Source: an uncultured Bacillus sp.
Lineage (GTDB): Bacteria > Bacillota > Bacilli > Bacillales_B > DSM-18226
Direction of reading: 5' to 3'
DNA length: 64,000 nucleotides
Assembly: GCF_946478885.1 (NCBI RefSeq)
Contig: NZ_CAMLDX010000001.1
Span: forward strand, 1-64,000
The notes under the pieces: model-generated
Database searches by the model: none
What the model saw: the letters and a program-made list of their open reading frames with translations, nothing else
What the model was told of the DNA's origin: nothing
Translations under genes and position numbers: made by a program
Shown here: piece by piece, positions 8,388-17,351 of the stretch
Numbering within the stretch: the first letter of the stretch is position 1
How the letters are laid out: every line of letters starts with the position of its first letter

Positions 8388-9503
8388 TTAAATAAATTGA
8401 AACGGTTCAGTATTTTCTTTGGAAGGAAAAACGCTGATATCATAGCCTTTTTCCAAGCATCTTTTCGTTAAATACCGGGCAGTCCCTTGCTTCATTATCT
8501 TTTCAGCATTATGCCCTGGATCAATCACATTCAGACCCAGCATCATCGCATCATGTGCCGTATGATAATATAGATCTCCCGTTATATACACATCCGCTCC
8601 ATTAAATTTTGCATCAGAAATATATTTATTCCCATCTCCACCCAATACCGCTGCTTTTTTCACCGTGGCTGATAAATCTCCGACAACGCGAACAACCGGT
8701 ACATCAAGTGCCTTTTTGACCACTTCAGCGAATTCCTGCAATGTCATCTCCGGAATATCTCCGATTCTGCCAAGACCTAGCGTCTCTCCCACATTTGCCA
8801 AAGGATATATATCATATGCCACCTCTTCATATGGATGGGCTTTAAGCATCGCCTGCAGAATCCTTTTCTCTAGGTGCTCAGGGAAAATCGTTTCAATCCT
8901 CTCCTCGCTGACTTGTTCCAGCTTTCCTTGCTGTCCGATAAACGGATTTGTGCCGTTCCCAGGCTTGAATTGCCCGGTTCCCTGCGCGCTAAACATGCAA
9001 TGGCTGTATTGGCCTATGGCGCCTGCTCCGGCTTCTCCCAAGGCAGCCTTGACCTGCTGTGATTGTTCCAAGGGGACAAAAACAACCAGTTTTTTTAATT
9101 TTGTACGATAAGTCGGTACCAGAACTTTTGTGTTCGTCAGCCCCAACGCCGTTGCAAGCCAATCATTCATTCCTCCTTGAGCGATATCAAGATTCGTATG
9201 GGCTGCATAAACTGCTATGTCATGTTTGATCAGCTTTTCGATCATTTTTCCCGGTAGTTTGTCAGTCAAAATATTTTGTAAGGGACGGTAAATCATTGGA
9301 TGATGGGCAATAATCAAATCGACTTTTTTTTCGATCGCTTCCTCTACCACATTTTTGAGCACATCCAATGCTATCATTACACGCTCTATTGGTTTATTAA
9401 GGCGTCCGATTTGCAGACCGATCTTATCCCCTTCCATTCCATACCGCTTCGGGGCAAATTGTTCAAATAACTGGATGATTTCATGACCGTTTATTTTTTT
9501 CAA
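8388..9503 (-). CDS. yqfO: NIF3/YqfO family metal-binding protein
   Basis: A 371-residue member of the NIF3 / Nif3-like dinuclear metal hydrolase family, often annotated as a GTP cyclohydrolase I type 2 homologue without firm proof. The paired metal motifs IAHHPMIYRP (about residue 64) and AAHTNLDIAQGG (about 100) and the late GDLYYHTAHDA and IDPGHNAE segments are seen. The middle (about 130-240) is the extra PII-like domain typical of the long Bacillus form. The start overlaps the stop of trmK by 4 bp, so both are in one operon. Confidence 0.88.
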   Translation of the reverse strand: MKKINGHEIIQLFEQFAPKRYGMEGDKIGLQIGRLNKPIERVMIALDVLKNVVEEAIEKKVDLIIAHHPMIYRPLQNILTDKLPGKMIEKLIKHDIAVYAAHTNLDIAQGGMNDWLATALGLTNTKVLVPTYRTKLKKLVVFVPLEQSQQVKAALGEAGAGAIGQYSHCMFSAQGTGQFKPGNGTNPFIGQQGKLEQVSEERIETIFPEHLEKRILQAMLKAHPYEEVAYDIYPLANVGETLGLGRIGDIPEMTLQEFAEVVKKALDVPVVRVVGDLSATVKKAAVLGGDGNKYISDAKFNGADVYITGDLYYHTAHDAMMLGLNVIDPGHNAEKIMKQGTARYLTKRCLEKGYDISVFPSKENTEPFQFI

Positions 9504-10210
9504 TTGTTAAGAACCTCCTCTGCGAGTTTGATTTTTTTTAACAGTTCTTGTTTTTTGCGAATATTCTCTTCTGCTTCCGATGCTTGGTCCAGCTTTCTAA
9601 CAATCTTCTCCCAGATTTCCTTTTCAGAGTGCCATTTCTTGCGGAAAACAGGATTCTTTTCCCGTAGCAAAAATGGACCGAACAACAGATCTTTTTCCAG
9701 TTCATTCACATAAGCCTTTTTTCTCTCTCCCTGTTCGGCAACCAGGATTTCATATATCTTTTCATCCTCTTCTAGAATTTCTTCAGCTATTAATGACCAG
9801 CCGTTTTCAAGAAGCCAGATACGAATCGTAACAGCACTGATATTTGGCTGAAGGACCAATCTTTTGACTTCCCCAAGCTTTTCCTTCCCAGCCTCTAAAA
9901 TATCCGCTATCAAGGCACCACCCATTCCAGCGATTGTAATGCAATCAATCTCGCCCGGATGAATCACTGCCAAGCCGTTTCCCTTACGGACAGAGATTTT
10001 ATCTGCTAAACCATCGGACTCGACCTGTTTTTTTGCCGACTGAAACGGTCCTTCTGCCACTTCTCCAGCAACCGCGAACGGAATCGCACCTTTTTGTACA
10101 ACATGGCAGGGCAAATATGCATGATCAGAACCGATATCTGCCAAACGTGACCCAAATGGTATGTATTTTGCGACCATTTCCAGCCGCTGTGATAATTTTG
10201 CACTATTCAT
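9500..10210 (-). CDS. trmK: tRNA (adenine-22-N1)-methyltransferase
   Basis: A 236-residue SAM-dependent methyltransferase. RLADIGSDHAYLP (about 23-35) is the SAM-binding motif I, CITIAGMGGALI (about 85-96) follows as in the TrmK family, and the C-terminal about 70 residues form a charged coiled coil. The enzyme makes m1A at position 22 of tRNA. It is coupled to yqfO by a 4-bp overlap and follows cccA on the same strand after about 300 bp with a terminator. Confidence 0.88.
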   Translation of the reverse strand: MNSAKLSQRLEMVAKYIPFGSRLADIGSDHAYLPCHVVQKGAIPFAVAGEVAEGPFQSAKKQVESDGLADKISVRKGNGLAVIHPGEIDCITIAGMGGALIADILEAGKEKLGEVKRLVLQPNISAVTIRIWLLENGWSLIAEEILEEDEKIYEILVAEQGERKKAYVNELEKDLLFGPFLLREKNPVFRKKWHSEKEIWEKIVRKLDQASEAEENIRKKQELLKKIKLAEEVLNN

Positions 10211-10510
10211 TCCTTCACCACTAACCTTTTATTAATTGACACTTCATTCTCTTTTAGTATAAAGAAAACCCGCCGATTAGCAAACCTGCAAAGGTCGACT
10301 CTCAGATCTCAACTGCTTTTCTAAAGATAGGTCCTTCCTGTGAACAGTCGTATTACCTAAAAGCCGTGGCAGATCCATCAAAAAGCCGCAACACTGCCCT
10401 TCTATACAATCAAGTGAGAGCTCATGTGCATAGAAAAAAGTCCTCTGCACATGCAAAGGACTTTTTTATGATTGTGTATCCGTTTTCTTTAGTAAGTACA
10501 GCCTCTTCAA
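10211..10510. other. cccA-trmK intergenic region
   Basis: About 300 bp. It contains the cccA terminator hairpin at 10434-10467 and must hold the trmK-yqfO promoter, which I cannot place with confidence. No ORF in it has a credible ribosome-binding site. Confidence 0.5.
10434..10467. terminator. Terminator downstream of cccA
   Basis: AAAAAAGTCCT pairs perfectly with AGGACTTTTTT around a 12-base loop, with T runs in both directions. Confidence 0.85.
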
Positions 10511-10873
10511 TTAAAGACCCATTAACCACTCTGCGACATCGCCAGCTTTGTCAGCAGGAACTAAGCCTGGAGGCATTGTGACTCCACCATTGACAACGAT
10601 ATCTTCAATTCCTTCTTTTGTTAATCTGTCACCAACGCCCTTTAATGCAGGTCCCACTCCGCCTTGATATTGGTCACCGTGGCAGCTAATACAGTTTTGC
10701 TGATAAATATCTTCAGGATTGGAAGCAGCTTGTTCAGTCTGTTCCTTGCCCCCATTTGCTATTTCGTCAGCTAACTGTTTTGAATCATCAATACCTTTGA
10801 ATGAAAAAAGAAACATAGCTAAAACCCCGACTACCATAATAACCACAAATGGCATGATAGGATTGCGATTCAT
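10511..10873 (-). CDS. cccA: Membrane-anchored cytochrome c-550
   Basis: A 120-residue class I cytochrome c. An uncleaved N-terminal membrane anchor (about residues 5-24) is followed by an acidic linker and a haem domain with CISCH (CxxCH, covalent haem). An axial Met lies in the VTMPPGLVPADKAGD segment near the end. It carries electrons on the outer face of the membrane. An in-frame ATG exists at 10900, but ATG 10873 with GGGAGGG upstream matches the B. subtilis CccA N-terminus. It is monocistronic. Confidence 0.9.
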   Translation of the reverse strand: MNRNPIMPFVVIMVVGVLAMFLFSFKGIDDSKQLADEIANGGKEQTEQAASNPEDIYQQNCISCHGDQYQGGVGPALKGVGDRLTKEGIEDIVVNGGVTMPPGLVPADKAGDVAEWLMGL

Positions 10874-11220
10874 AAAATACCCTCCCTTATGTAACAACAT
10901 TTAATAAACAACGTATTTAAACAATTTCTATTTTACTTGAAAAATGAACATAGGAAAAGACCTAATGCAAACTTTGTCACATTAAGTTTGCAAAATAGAC
11001 AAAATTTCCACTTATAGTTACAGAAGATGAGAGAAAGCACGACCGTTTTCTTATTTTCTCCGCCATAATCCGCACTATTCCTCCAATATAATGGTTTCAA
11101 AATTCCTGTTATCCGCCAGAAGACAATGCTCCTTCCTATTCAATTCTTCCTGCTGTCTGACAACTTGTAGGTCTATTTCATTGCAGATTCGAACATTTTG
11201 CGACAAAATCCCCAGTTTTA
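10874..11220. other. Region upstream of cccA
   Basis: About 345 bp without a supported gene. It contains the perfect dyad at 10966-10992; the rest, 11000-11220, is featureless to my eye apart from AT-rich stretches. Confidence 0.5.
10966..10992. promoter_or_regulatory. Perfect 9-9-9 dyad upstream of cccA
   Basis: TGCAAACTT (10966-10974), nine bases, AAGTTTGCA (10984-10992). Its shape is that of a repressor operator rather than a terminator (no T tract). It lies about 95 bp before the cccA start. I cannot assign the cognate regulator. Confidence 0.45.
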
Positions 11221-11748
11221 TTACATCATACGGCTTACATAGGTAACGCCAAGCAGAATCATCCCAAGTATTCCTGAAATCGTAAAATACAGGAACTTAA
11301 AGCGAATTCCGCCAATAAGCCAGATTAAACAATTGAGAAGCAATACTCCATACAGGCTGAGGATGTGGTTGGAATAGATCTTTTGGCATATTTCTACAGA
11401 GGCAAATAATAAAATAATGGCGGACATAATAAGCGGAATTTGATAAAAAAACCCTTTTTTTAACAAGTGTAATGTTAAATAAGTACCACTAAATAGAAAA
11501 ATAATGGAAAAGACGATTTGCAAAATGAGAGATAATTCAGTAAAATAAATAAAAAATGGAACAACCAAAACTAGGAGAAGCCCTAACGAAATTTTGTCCA
11601 TTTTCCCCATACTGTAGATTTTGTTTCTGGATACATTGCCTTCTGTATAAAGGGCCAATAAAAAATCACAGTATTGTTCGGGAAGCAGATGATGCTCCTT
11701 CCAGTAGCCTATTTCTTTGATGATGATTTGTTTGCGCGTATTGTCCAT
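11221..11748 (-). CDS. Unassigned integral membrane protein
   Basis: A 175-residue protein with a soluble N-terminus of about 50 residues (MDNTRKQIIIKEIGYWKEHHLLPEQYCDFLLALYTEGN). About five hydrophobic segments fill the rest. The N-terminal pattern of a short helical region with a Trp-Lys pair and LPEQYCDFLLALY is found in several Bacillus membrane proteins of unknown role. A GTG at 11757 is in frame, but AGGAAG eight bases before ATG 11748 favours the latter. It lies between sigA and cccA on the same strand, separated from sigA by a hairpin terminator. I do not recognise a function. Confidence 0.65.
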   Translation of the reverse strand: MDNTRKQIIIKEIGYWKEHHLLPEQYCDFLLALYTEGNVSRNKIYSMGKMDKISLGLLLVLVVPFFIYFTELSLILQIVFSIIFLFSGTYLTLHLLKKGFFYQIPLIMSAIILLFASVEICQKIYSNHILSLYGVLLLNCLIWLIGGIRFKFLYFTISGILGMILLGVTYVSRMM

Positions 11749-11777
11749 CAATGTCACTTCCTAAAATAGCATAAAAA

Positions 11778-11815
11778 AAATAGTTCACTTCTATCATAAG
11801 AAGTAAACTATTTTT
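11778..11815. terminator. Terminator after sigA
   Basis: TAGTTCACTTCT pairs with AGAAGTAAACTA (one mismatch) with A and T runs on either side. It ends the dnaG-sigA transcript before the next gene. Confidence 0.8.
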
Positions 11816-11823
11816 AAGCAATA

Positions 11824-12948
11824 TTATTCTAAAAAGTCTTTCAGCCTTTTGCTTCTGCTTGGATGTCTTAGCTTTCTTAAAGCTTTTGCTTCAATTTGGC
11901 GAATACGCTCACGAGTTACACCGAAGACTTTCCCGACTTCTTCAAGGGTGCGTGTGCGGCCGTCGTCCAAACCAAAGCGCAGACGCAAAACATTTTCTTC
12001 CCGATCTGTCAGAGTATCTAATACGTCTTCGAGTTGTTCCTTTAACAGTTCATAGGCAGCATGTTCTGACGGCGATGTTGCATCCTGATCCTCAATGAAA
12101 TCACCGAGATGGGAATCATCCTCTTCCCCAATTGGTGTTTCAAGGGAAACAGGCTCCTGAGCAATTTTCAGGATTTCACGAACTTTATCAGGTGAAAGGT
12201 CCATGTCTTCTCCGATTTCTTCAGGTGTTGGTTCACGGCCTAAATCTTGAAGCAATTGACGCTGAACCCGGATCAGCTTATTAATCGTTTCAACCATATG
12301 GACAGGAATACGAATCGTTCTTGCCTGATCCGCAATTGCGCGTGTAATGGCTTGACGAATCCACCAGGTTGCATACGTACTGAATTTAAATCCTTTTTGA
12401 TAATCAAATTTTTCTACTGCTTTAATTAGGCCCATATTGCCTTCCTGAATTAAATCCAAGAATAGCATTCCGCGTCCAACATACCGCTTGGCTATGCTGA
12501 CAACCAAGCGAAGGTTTGCTTCAGCCAATCGTCTTTTGGCTTCTTCGTCGCCCTGCTCAATACGATGTGCAAGTTCAATTTCTTCCTCAGCGGTTAATAA
12601 ATCAACCCGGCCGATTTCTTTTAAATACATCCGTACTGGGTCATTAATTTTAACCCCTGGAGGGACACTTAAATCATTTAAATCAAATTCTTCTTCATGT
12701 TTCGCTAAGTCTTTCAGATTCGGATCAGATTCCTCCTGATCGCCAACCAGTTCGACTCCATGATCGCCAAGAAATTCATAAAATTCATCCATTTGGTGGG
12801 AATCAAGCTCAAATGAAGCTAATTTTTCCGCAATATCATCATAGGCTAATACACCTGTTTTCTTTCCCAGCGCTGTTAATTGTTCTTTCACTTGTTCTAG
12901 GGTCAATTCTGATTCAACCTCTTTTGAATGAGCCGATTTTTCAGCCAT
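11824..12948 (-). CDS. sigA: Primary sigma factor SigA (RpoD)
   Basis: A 374-residue housekeeping sigma factor, the usual length in Bacillus. Region 1.1 is short; region 1.2 contains [11 protein letters not shown]. Region 2 contains [11 protein letters not shown] and the -10-binding [14 protein letters not shown] (about 199-212). Region 3 has IRIPVHMVE, and region 4 ends in the [34 protein letters not shown]. It directs RNA polymerase to vegetative promoters. It follows dnaG by 35 bp, forming the classic macromolecular synthesis operon, although rpsU lies elsewhere (33512) as in other Bacillus. Confidence 0.97.
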   Translation of the reverse strand: MAEKSAHSKEVESELTLEQVKEQLTALGKKTGVLAYDDIAEKLASFELDSHQMDEFYEFLGDHGVELVGDQEESDPNLKDLAKHEEEFDLNDLSVPPGVKINDPVRMYLKEIGRVDLLTAEEEIELAHRIEQGDEEAKRRLAEANLRLVVSIAKRYVGRGMLFLDLIQEGNMGLIKAVEKFDYQKGFKFSTYATWWIRQAITRAIADQARTIRIPVHMVETINKLIRVQRQLLQDLGREPTPEEIGEDMDLSPDKVREILKIAQEPVSLETPIGEEDDSHLGDFIEDQDATSPSEHAAYELLKEQLEDVLDTLTDREENVLRLRFGLDDGRTRTLEEVGKVFGVTRERIRQIEAKALRKLRHPSRSKRLKDFLE

Positions 12949-12983
12949 TTGTCCCCCTCCTTCCAGAAATCAAAGAAAAACAT

Positions 12984-14777
12984 TTATAGTGTTTTACGTA
13001 TTTGCTGTATTTCCGCTGCTAGAGCGATAGCCCTGTTGAGATCTCTTTGGCGCTCAGCATCTTTCAGCTCCGTTTCTTTTTCTTTTATCTTTAACATCTT
13101 TTGATGTTTCAACACCTCATTTAAATAATCGTGCATTTCTCGTTCAGATATTTCTCCCTCAAGGGGTATCATACCAATATCTACAATGATTCTCCTCAGC
13201 TTAGCGTCATCCGTAAAACTTAGAAATGCACTTAAATCAGGTTCATGGCCGGATTCATAAAAACCGTATAAATAAGTGACGATTGCTTGGTGTTCATCAA
13301 TATTAAATGAAATTCCCCTCATAAGTCCTTGCACTTTATAGGTTACATCAACATCACGCAGCATGTGGGCAATCAGGAGTCGTTCTGCATTATGGTAGGC
13401 CGGTTTAATTCGGCTGACTTGCTTTGGCACAAGCTGCGGTTCGGGCTGTTTCTTCCGATTTTGATGGTTCCCATACTGTCTTTCCTGTTCTTTTAACGCT
13501 TCAAGCGATAGTTCAAACTCATCTGCCACATGCCGCAGATACAAGTCCTTTTCAACAGCCTTCTCAAGGCGGCTGATTTCTTGTAAGACGCGTTCGATAT
13601 AGAGCAAACGATCTCCTTCATTTTGAAGGTTTTTCCCTTTACGGTGATAATACATTTTAAAGCTCATCAATGGCATGCTTGCCTGAATAATCTCTGTGCG
13701 GAATTTTTCCTCACCGTAGGTCCGGACATATTCATCCGGGTCCATTCCTTCAGGCATTACGGCAACCTTAACCTGACACTTTGAATCCTGTAGCATATTA
13801 CCAGCTCTAAACGCTGCTTCAATTCCTGCAGAATCAGAATCATAACAAATAATGACGGATTGAACATTTTTCTTTAACAGGGAAACATGTGCCTCTGTTA
13901 AAGATGTTCCCATTGTGGCAATACCGTTTTCAATTCCTGAACGATCAGCAGCGATGACATCAGCAAATCCTTCGAATAATATGGCCTGCTGCAGTTTGCG
14001 AATCGCAGGTCTTGCATGATGAAAGTTATATAAAATTTTGCTTTTATTAAAGATGGCTGTTTCAGGACTATTTAAATATTTAGGCTCTCCTGCCCCCAAG
14101 GTTCTTCCTGAAAAAGCAATCGTATTACCGTGCTGGTCAATAATTGGAAACATAATTCGATCACGAAAACGATCAAAATAACTCCCATCCTGTTCTCGTC
14201 TGATGATGAGGCCTGCCTGTTCTAATAGCGCAGGTTGAAAATCCTTCTTTGTCAAAAATTTACCAACAAAATCCCACGAGTCCAAGGCATATCCAATCTG
14301 AAACTTTTCAATTGACTCTAATGTAAATCCTCTTTTTTGCAAATACTCCAAAGCGTGTTGACCCTCTTTTGTATTTACAAGCAAATGATGATAAAATTTA
14401 CTAAGCAGATTATGCGCATCGAACATTTGCTGCAGCTGTGGAGGTATCGATTTATTTTTCTTCCCGGGTGAGGCAATCTCAAGGTCAAGATTAAGGCAGG
14501 CTTTTTCCGCCAGCTTTAAGGCTGCCTCTTGAAAGGAATACCCTTCTATTTCCATTAAAAAGGAAAAGACATTTCCCCCTGCGCCACAGCCAAAACAATG
14601 GTAAATTTGTTTATCTGCAGAAACAGAAAAAGATGGGGTGTTTTCACCATGGAATGGACATAAACCAAAATAATTGCGACCTTGCTTTTTCAGCTGCACG
14701 TAATCGCTTATCACATCAACAATATCCGAAGCCTGCCTGATTTCGTCAATCTTGTCCTCGGAAATTCGTTTTAACAA
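12984..14777 (-). CDS. dnaG: DNA primase
   Basis: A 597-residue primase. The N-terminal CHC2 zinc finger shows CPFH (C41/H44) and CFGC (C62/C65). The catalytic core contains SGRTLG, and the TOPRIM motifs are EGFADVIAA with conserved Glu and ICYDSDSAG with DxD. The C-terminal about 140 residues are helical and charged, the domain that binds the replicative helicase. It synthesises RNA primers at the replication fork. It is directly upstream of sigA and downstream of yqxD on the same strand. Confidence 0.96.
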   Translation of the reverse strand: MLKRISEDKIDEIRQASDIVDVISDYVQLKKQGRNYFGLCPFHGENTPSFSVSADKQIYHCFGCGAGGNVFSFLMEIEGYSFQEAALKLAEKACLNLDLEIASPGKKNKSIPPQLQQMFDAHNLLSKFYHHLLVNTKEGQHALEYLQKRGFTLESIEKFQIGYALDSWDFVGKFLTKKDFQPALLEQAGLIIRREQDGSYFDRFRDRIMFPIIDQHGNTIAFSGRTLGAGEPKYLNSPETAIFNKSKILYNFHHARPAIRKLQQAILFEGFADVIAADRSGIENGIATMGTSLTEAHVSLLKKNVQSVIICYDSDSAGIEAAFRAGNMLQDSKCQVKVAVMPEGMDPDEYVRTYGEEKFRTEIIQASMPLMSFKMYYHRKGKNLQNEGDRLLYIERVLQEISRLEKAVEKDLYLRHVADEFELSLEALKEQERQYGNHQNRKKQPEPQLVPKQVSRIKPAYHNAERLLIAHMLRDVDVTYKVQGLMRGISFNIDEHQAIVTYLYGFYESGHEPDLSAFLSFTDDAKLRRIIVDIGMIPLEGEISEREMHDYLNEVLKHQKMLKIKEKETELKDAERQRDLNRAIALAAEIQQIRKTL

Positions 14778-14820
14778 AGGAACACCTCCGTTTCCTTTAT
14801 GAGGTATTCGCTAAAAAAAG

Positions 14821-15285
14821 CTAATTTCCTTCAAATTTCGTTAAAATTTTCGACAATTCCTGCACAAAATTTTCCCGATCTTGTTTAGAAAACGATTTTG
14901 GCCCCTTTCCATAAATTCCTCTTTTTCGTGCTTTCGCAGCTAAATACCTCATATCCAAAGCTGTATGGATTGAGTTCTCTTCATAAAGAGAGCCTCTTGG
15001 GGAAAGAACATAAACTCCCTTCAGCAGCAGTGTTGAGGCAAGACCGATATCCTGTGTAATAACTAGATCTCCTGCCTTCACATGATTCATAATATACAAA
15101 TCGGCTGCTTCCTTTGAAGTGTCTACATAAACCCACTTCATGTTGTTTACATCACTTTTCACATGGGCATATGAAGCAATGAAGAAAACTTCTATGCCTT
15201 TTTCGTCAGCGTTTTCGACAATTTCTTCTTTGACGGGACAAGAATCGGCATCTACATAAATGACTGGTTTTCCTATTGTACTAAT
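14821..15285 (-). CDS. yqxD: YqxD, UPF0178 (DUF188) family protein
   Basis: The reading frame gives IYVDADSCPVKEEIVENADE..., then ASYAHVKSDVNN..., GDLVITQDIGLASTLLLKG, LSPRGSLYEENSI and RKRGIYGKGPKSFSKQDRENF. These are the full UPF0178 signatures, a PIN-like fold of unknown activity. The first ATG/GTG in frame is at 15162, far inside the family domain. The frame is open back to a TGA just before 15291 with only ATA (15288, 15276) or ATT (15285) as candidate starts, nine to twelve bases after GGAG. A non-standard ATT or ATA start is likely, so the exact 5' end is uncertain. It precedes dnaG. Confidence 0.75.
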   Translation of the reverse strand: MSTIGKPVIYVDADSCPVKEEIVENADEKGIEVFFIASYAHVKSDVNNMKWVYVDTSKEAADLYIMNHVKAGDLVITQDIGLASTLLLKGVYVLSPRGSLYEENSIHTALDMRYLAAKARKRGIYGKGPKSFSKQDRENFVQELSKILTKFEGN

Positions 15286-15299
15286 TATTCTACATCACT

Positions 15300-15600
15300 C
15301 CGCATATTCCTTCTTTCAAGGAATAACTTTTCTGATGAAGGAATGTCGAAATTTTTTTCATCAGGCGCCTTGACTTCTCACAATAAATAGTTTATTCCTT
15401 GAATGGAAAGTCTAAACCTATTCTATTCATTTTTATCACAATTTTTTATTATAGTATATAAATTTGATATTTGCATTAGTTTTTTCATAAAAAAAGAGAA
15501 AGAAATTGACTTTTTTATGAATAAATTTCCCCTCATAACAAAAACAGTAAAATCCTGGATTGAACTGCATACTATGTCCACTTTATATTAAGCCATATAA
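15300..15600. other. AT-rich region between yqfL and yqxD
   Basis: About 300 bp, very AT-rich. A short palindrome ATTCCTT-ctttc-AAGGAAT (15306-15324) and further copies of ATTCCTT nearby are visible. The promoter for yqxD-dnaG-sigA should lie here. A 62-codon plus-strand frame in it has no ribosome-binding site and looks non-coding. Confidence 0.45.
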
Positions 15601-15629
15601 AATAGCACATTTAGATGGATGTGCTATTT
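15600..15629. terminator. Terminator after yqfL
   Basis: AAATAGCACAT pairs perfectly with ATGTGCTATTT around an eight-base loop. The right arm includes the last codons of yqfL. Confidence 0.75.
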
Positions 15630-16445
15630 CAGTTCAATATTTTTTTGATAAATATCATAAATCAAATTAGCTGTTTCTTCCACAGCCTTGTTCGTTACAT
15701 CTATTACAGGGCAACCGATTTTCTGAATAATTTCTTCAAAATAATCAAGTTCCTCTTTAATCCGTTCCATTTTCGCGTATGTCGCACTATCGCTTAAGCC
15801 CAATGTCCGTAAACGTTCCCGTCTAATGTCATTCAGTTTTTCAGGACTGATTGTTAGCCCAAAACATTTTTTCGGTGAAATAGAATACAATTCTTCTGGG
15901 AGATCAACCTCAGGGACAATTGGTACATTGGCAACTTTTAAACGCTTATGTGCCAAATATTGTGAAAGAGGAGTCTTTGATGTTCTAGATACTCCAATCA
16001 GGATTAAATCCGCCTTCATTATTCCCCTCGGATCACGGCCATCATCATACTTTACCGCAAATTCAATGGCTTCCACCTTATTGAAATACTCCTCATCCAG
16101 CTTATGCATAATGCCAGGCGTATACATAGGCTTTTCTCCACAAATCTGTTCGATTTGACCCATAAGTGGACCAAGAATATCATAAGCCATAATTCCTTCT
16201 CTTACGGAAGTCTCTTTCATATACTTACGAATTTCCGGCTTGACGAGAGTATAGACAATCATTCCCTTATCCTGCTTCGCAAGAAAAATCACTTCATCTA
16301 CATTGGAAATATCCTCAACAAATGGGAATCGTTTCACCTTTACTATATCGCCGATAAATTGGCTGATTGCCGCTTTTGTGACAAGTTCAGCTGTTTCTCC
16401 TACAGAGTCGGATACAACATAGATGACAGGCAATTGCTCATCCAC
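15624..16445 (-). CDS. yqfL: Putative PPDK/PEP synthase regulatory kinase-phosphorylase (YqfL)
   Basis: A 273-residue protein of the DUF299 family. The N-terminal [12 protein letters not shown] and the P-loop-like [15 protein letters not shown] (about 151-165) are its signatures. Homologues elsewhere phosphorylate and dephosphorylate pyruvate phosphate dikinase or PEP synthetase. In B. subtilis YqfL modulates the repressor CcpN. Here it lies directly downstream of ccpN on the same strand (41 bp), which supports that functional link. Its own phosphotransferase activity in Bacillus is not established. Confidence 0.88.
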   Translation of the reverse strand: MDEQLPVIYVVSDSVGETAELVTKAAISQFIGDIVKVKRFPFVEDISNVDEVIFLAKQDKGMIVYTLVKPEIRKYMKETSVREGIMAYDILGPLMGQIEQICGEKPMYTPGIMHKLDEEYFNKVEAIEFAVKYDDGRDPRGIMKADLILIGVSRTSKTPLSQYLAHKRLKVANVPIVPEVDLPEELYSISPKKCFGLTISPEKLNDIRRERLRTLGLSDSATYAKMERIKEELDYFEEIIQKIGCPVIDVTNKAVEETANLIYDIYQKNIELK

Positions 16446-16486
16446 ATAACATCCCCCCTTTTATTTCATAAATTACATGTCCTTTG

Positions 16487-17122
16487 TTATGCATCTTCGG
16501 CAAGTGCCACCAATGCCTTGGCAATATTGGTTTTCGTGATTCTGCCGATAACCTCAAACCCGACATTCGTTTTTTTCACAACCGGCATGGCATCAATTTG
16601 CCGTTCAATTAATTTTTTTGCTACATCAATGAGTAAATCATCGCGTGTACACATGGCGATATTCGGCATTCTTGTCATGATAATATTTACTGGTAAAGCC
16701 GTTAATTCTTGTTTGCCGATACTTGCCCTTAATAAATCCTTACGGGATAGCACTCCAACCAGCAGCGAAGATTGATCCACTACAAATAGAGTACCCACAT
16801 CTTCTAAAAACATCGTCACAATCGCATCATAAACGGAAATATTCTCACTGACAACAACCGGAATCGATTGATAATCCCTCACAAGCAACTTTTTCAAATT
16901 ATCTGTCAGTAATTGAACACCTGTTTTCCCCGTATAAAAATAGCCCACCCGGGGTCTTGCATCCAAATACCCTGCCATGGTCAAAATGGCAAGATCGGGT
17001 CTTAGTGTTGCCCTCGTCAAATTTAGGCGATCTGCAATATGTTCACCCGTTATCGGACCGTTTTCCTTTACGATTTCCAATATTTGTTCTTGACGTTTAT
17101 TCAGTTCGATTGTCAACACCAC
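16487..17122 (-). CDS. ccpN: Gluconeogenesis repressor CcpN
   Basis: A 211-residue protein with an N-terminal winged helix (LNKRQEQILEIVKENGPITGEHIADRLNLTRATLRPDLAIL) and two CBS domains (about residues 75-205). CBS signatures are VYDAIVTMFLEDVGTLFVVD and GVLSRKDLLRASIG. CcpN represses gapB and pckA on glycolytic carbon and senses ATP/ADP through the CBS pair. The start is uncertain: GTG 17122, GTG 17119 and TTG 17116 are all near AGGTGG. The family N-terminus (STIELNKRQ) would suit TTG 17116. It forms an operon with yqfL. Confidence 0.92.
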   Translation of the reverse strand: MVLTIELNKRQEQILEIVKENGPITGEHIADRLNLTRATLRPDLAILTMAGYLDARPRVGYFYTGKTGVQLLTDNLKKLLVRDYQSIPVVVSENISVYDAIVTMFLEDVGTLFVVDQSSLLVGVLSRKDLLRASIGKQELTALPVNIIMTRMPNIAMCTRDDLLIDVAKKLIERQIDAMPVVKKTNVGFEVIGRITKTNIAKALVALAEDA

Positions 17123-17286
17123 CTAACATGCCTTATAACATATAATAATGCTATACTATTATGTGATTATTATATACTATTTTTTTCGCAAATGAAAAGA
17201 TACTCCAAAATCCGAACCTTTTCCACTCCCATAAATACCTATGACAATATTATGGAATTTGGCATGAGATGATTCTAAAACAGATA

Positions 17287-17314
17287 AAGAGAGCCTGGAA
17301 TAAGGCTCTTCTCT
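17287..17314. terminator. Terminator downstream of glyS
   Basis: AGAGCCT pairs with AGGCTCT around a short loop, flanked by AAGAG and CTTCTC. It separates glyS from ccpN on the minus strand, about 40 bp after the glyS stop. Confidence 0.6.
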
Positions 17315-17351
17315 ATCTTAACGAGATACTGATAATCTTTCAAGCACTATG

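Noticed and set aside
8665..9111. 148-codon plus-strand frame inside yqfO
   Set aside because: Shadow of the well-supported NIF3-family gene on the other strand; Ser/Pro-rich composition typical of antisense frames and no ribosome-binding site.
15403..15591. 62-codon plus-strand frame in the AT-rich gap before yqfL
   Set aside because: No ribosome-binding site, AT-driven Phe/Ile/Lys composition, no recognisable family.
16104..16775. 223-codon plus-strand frame across yqfL and ccpN
   Set aside because: It lies antisense to two conserved genes, has His/Phe/Ser-rich composition and no ribosome-binding site.
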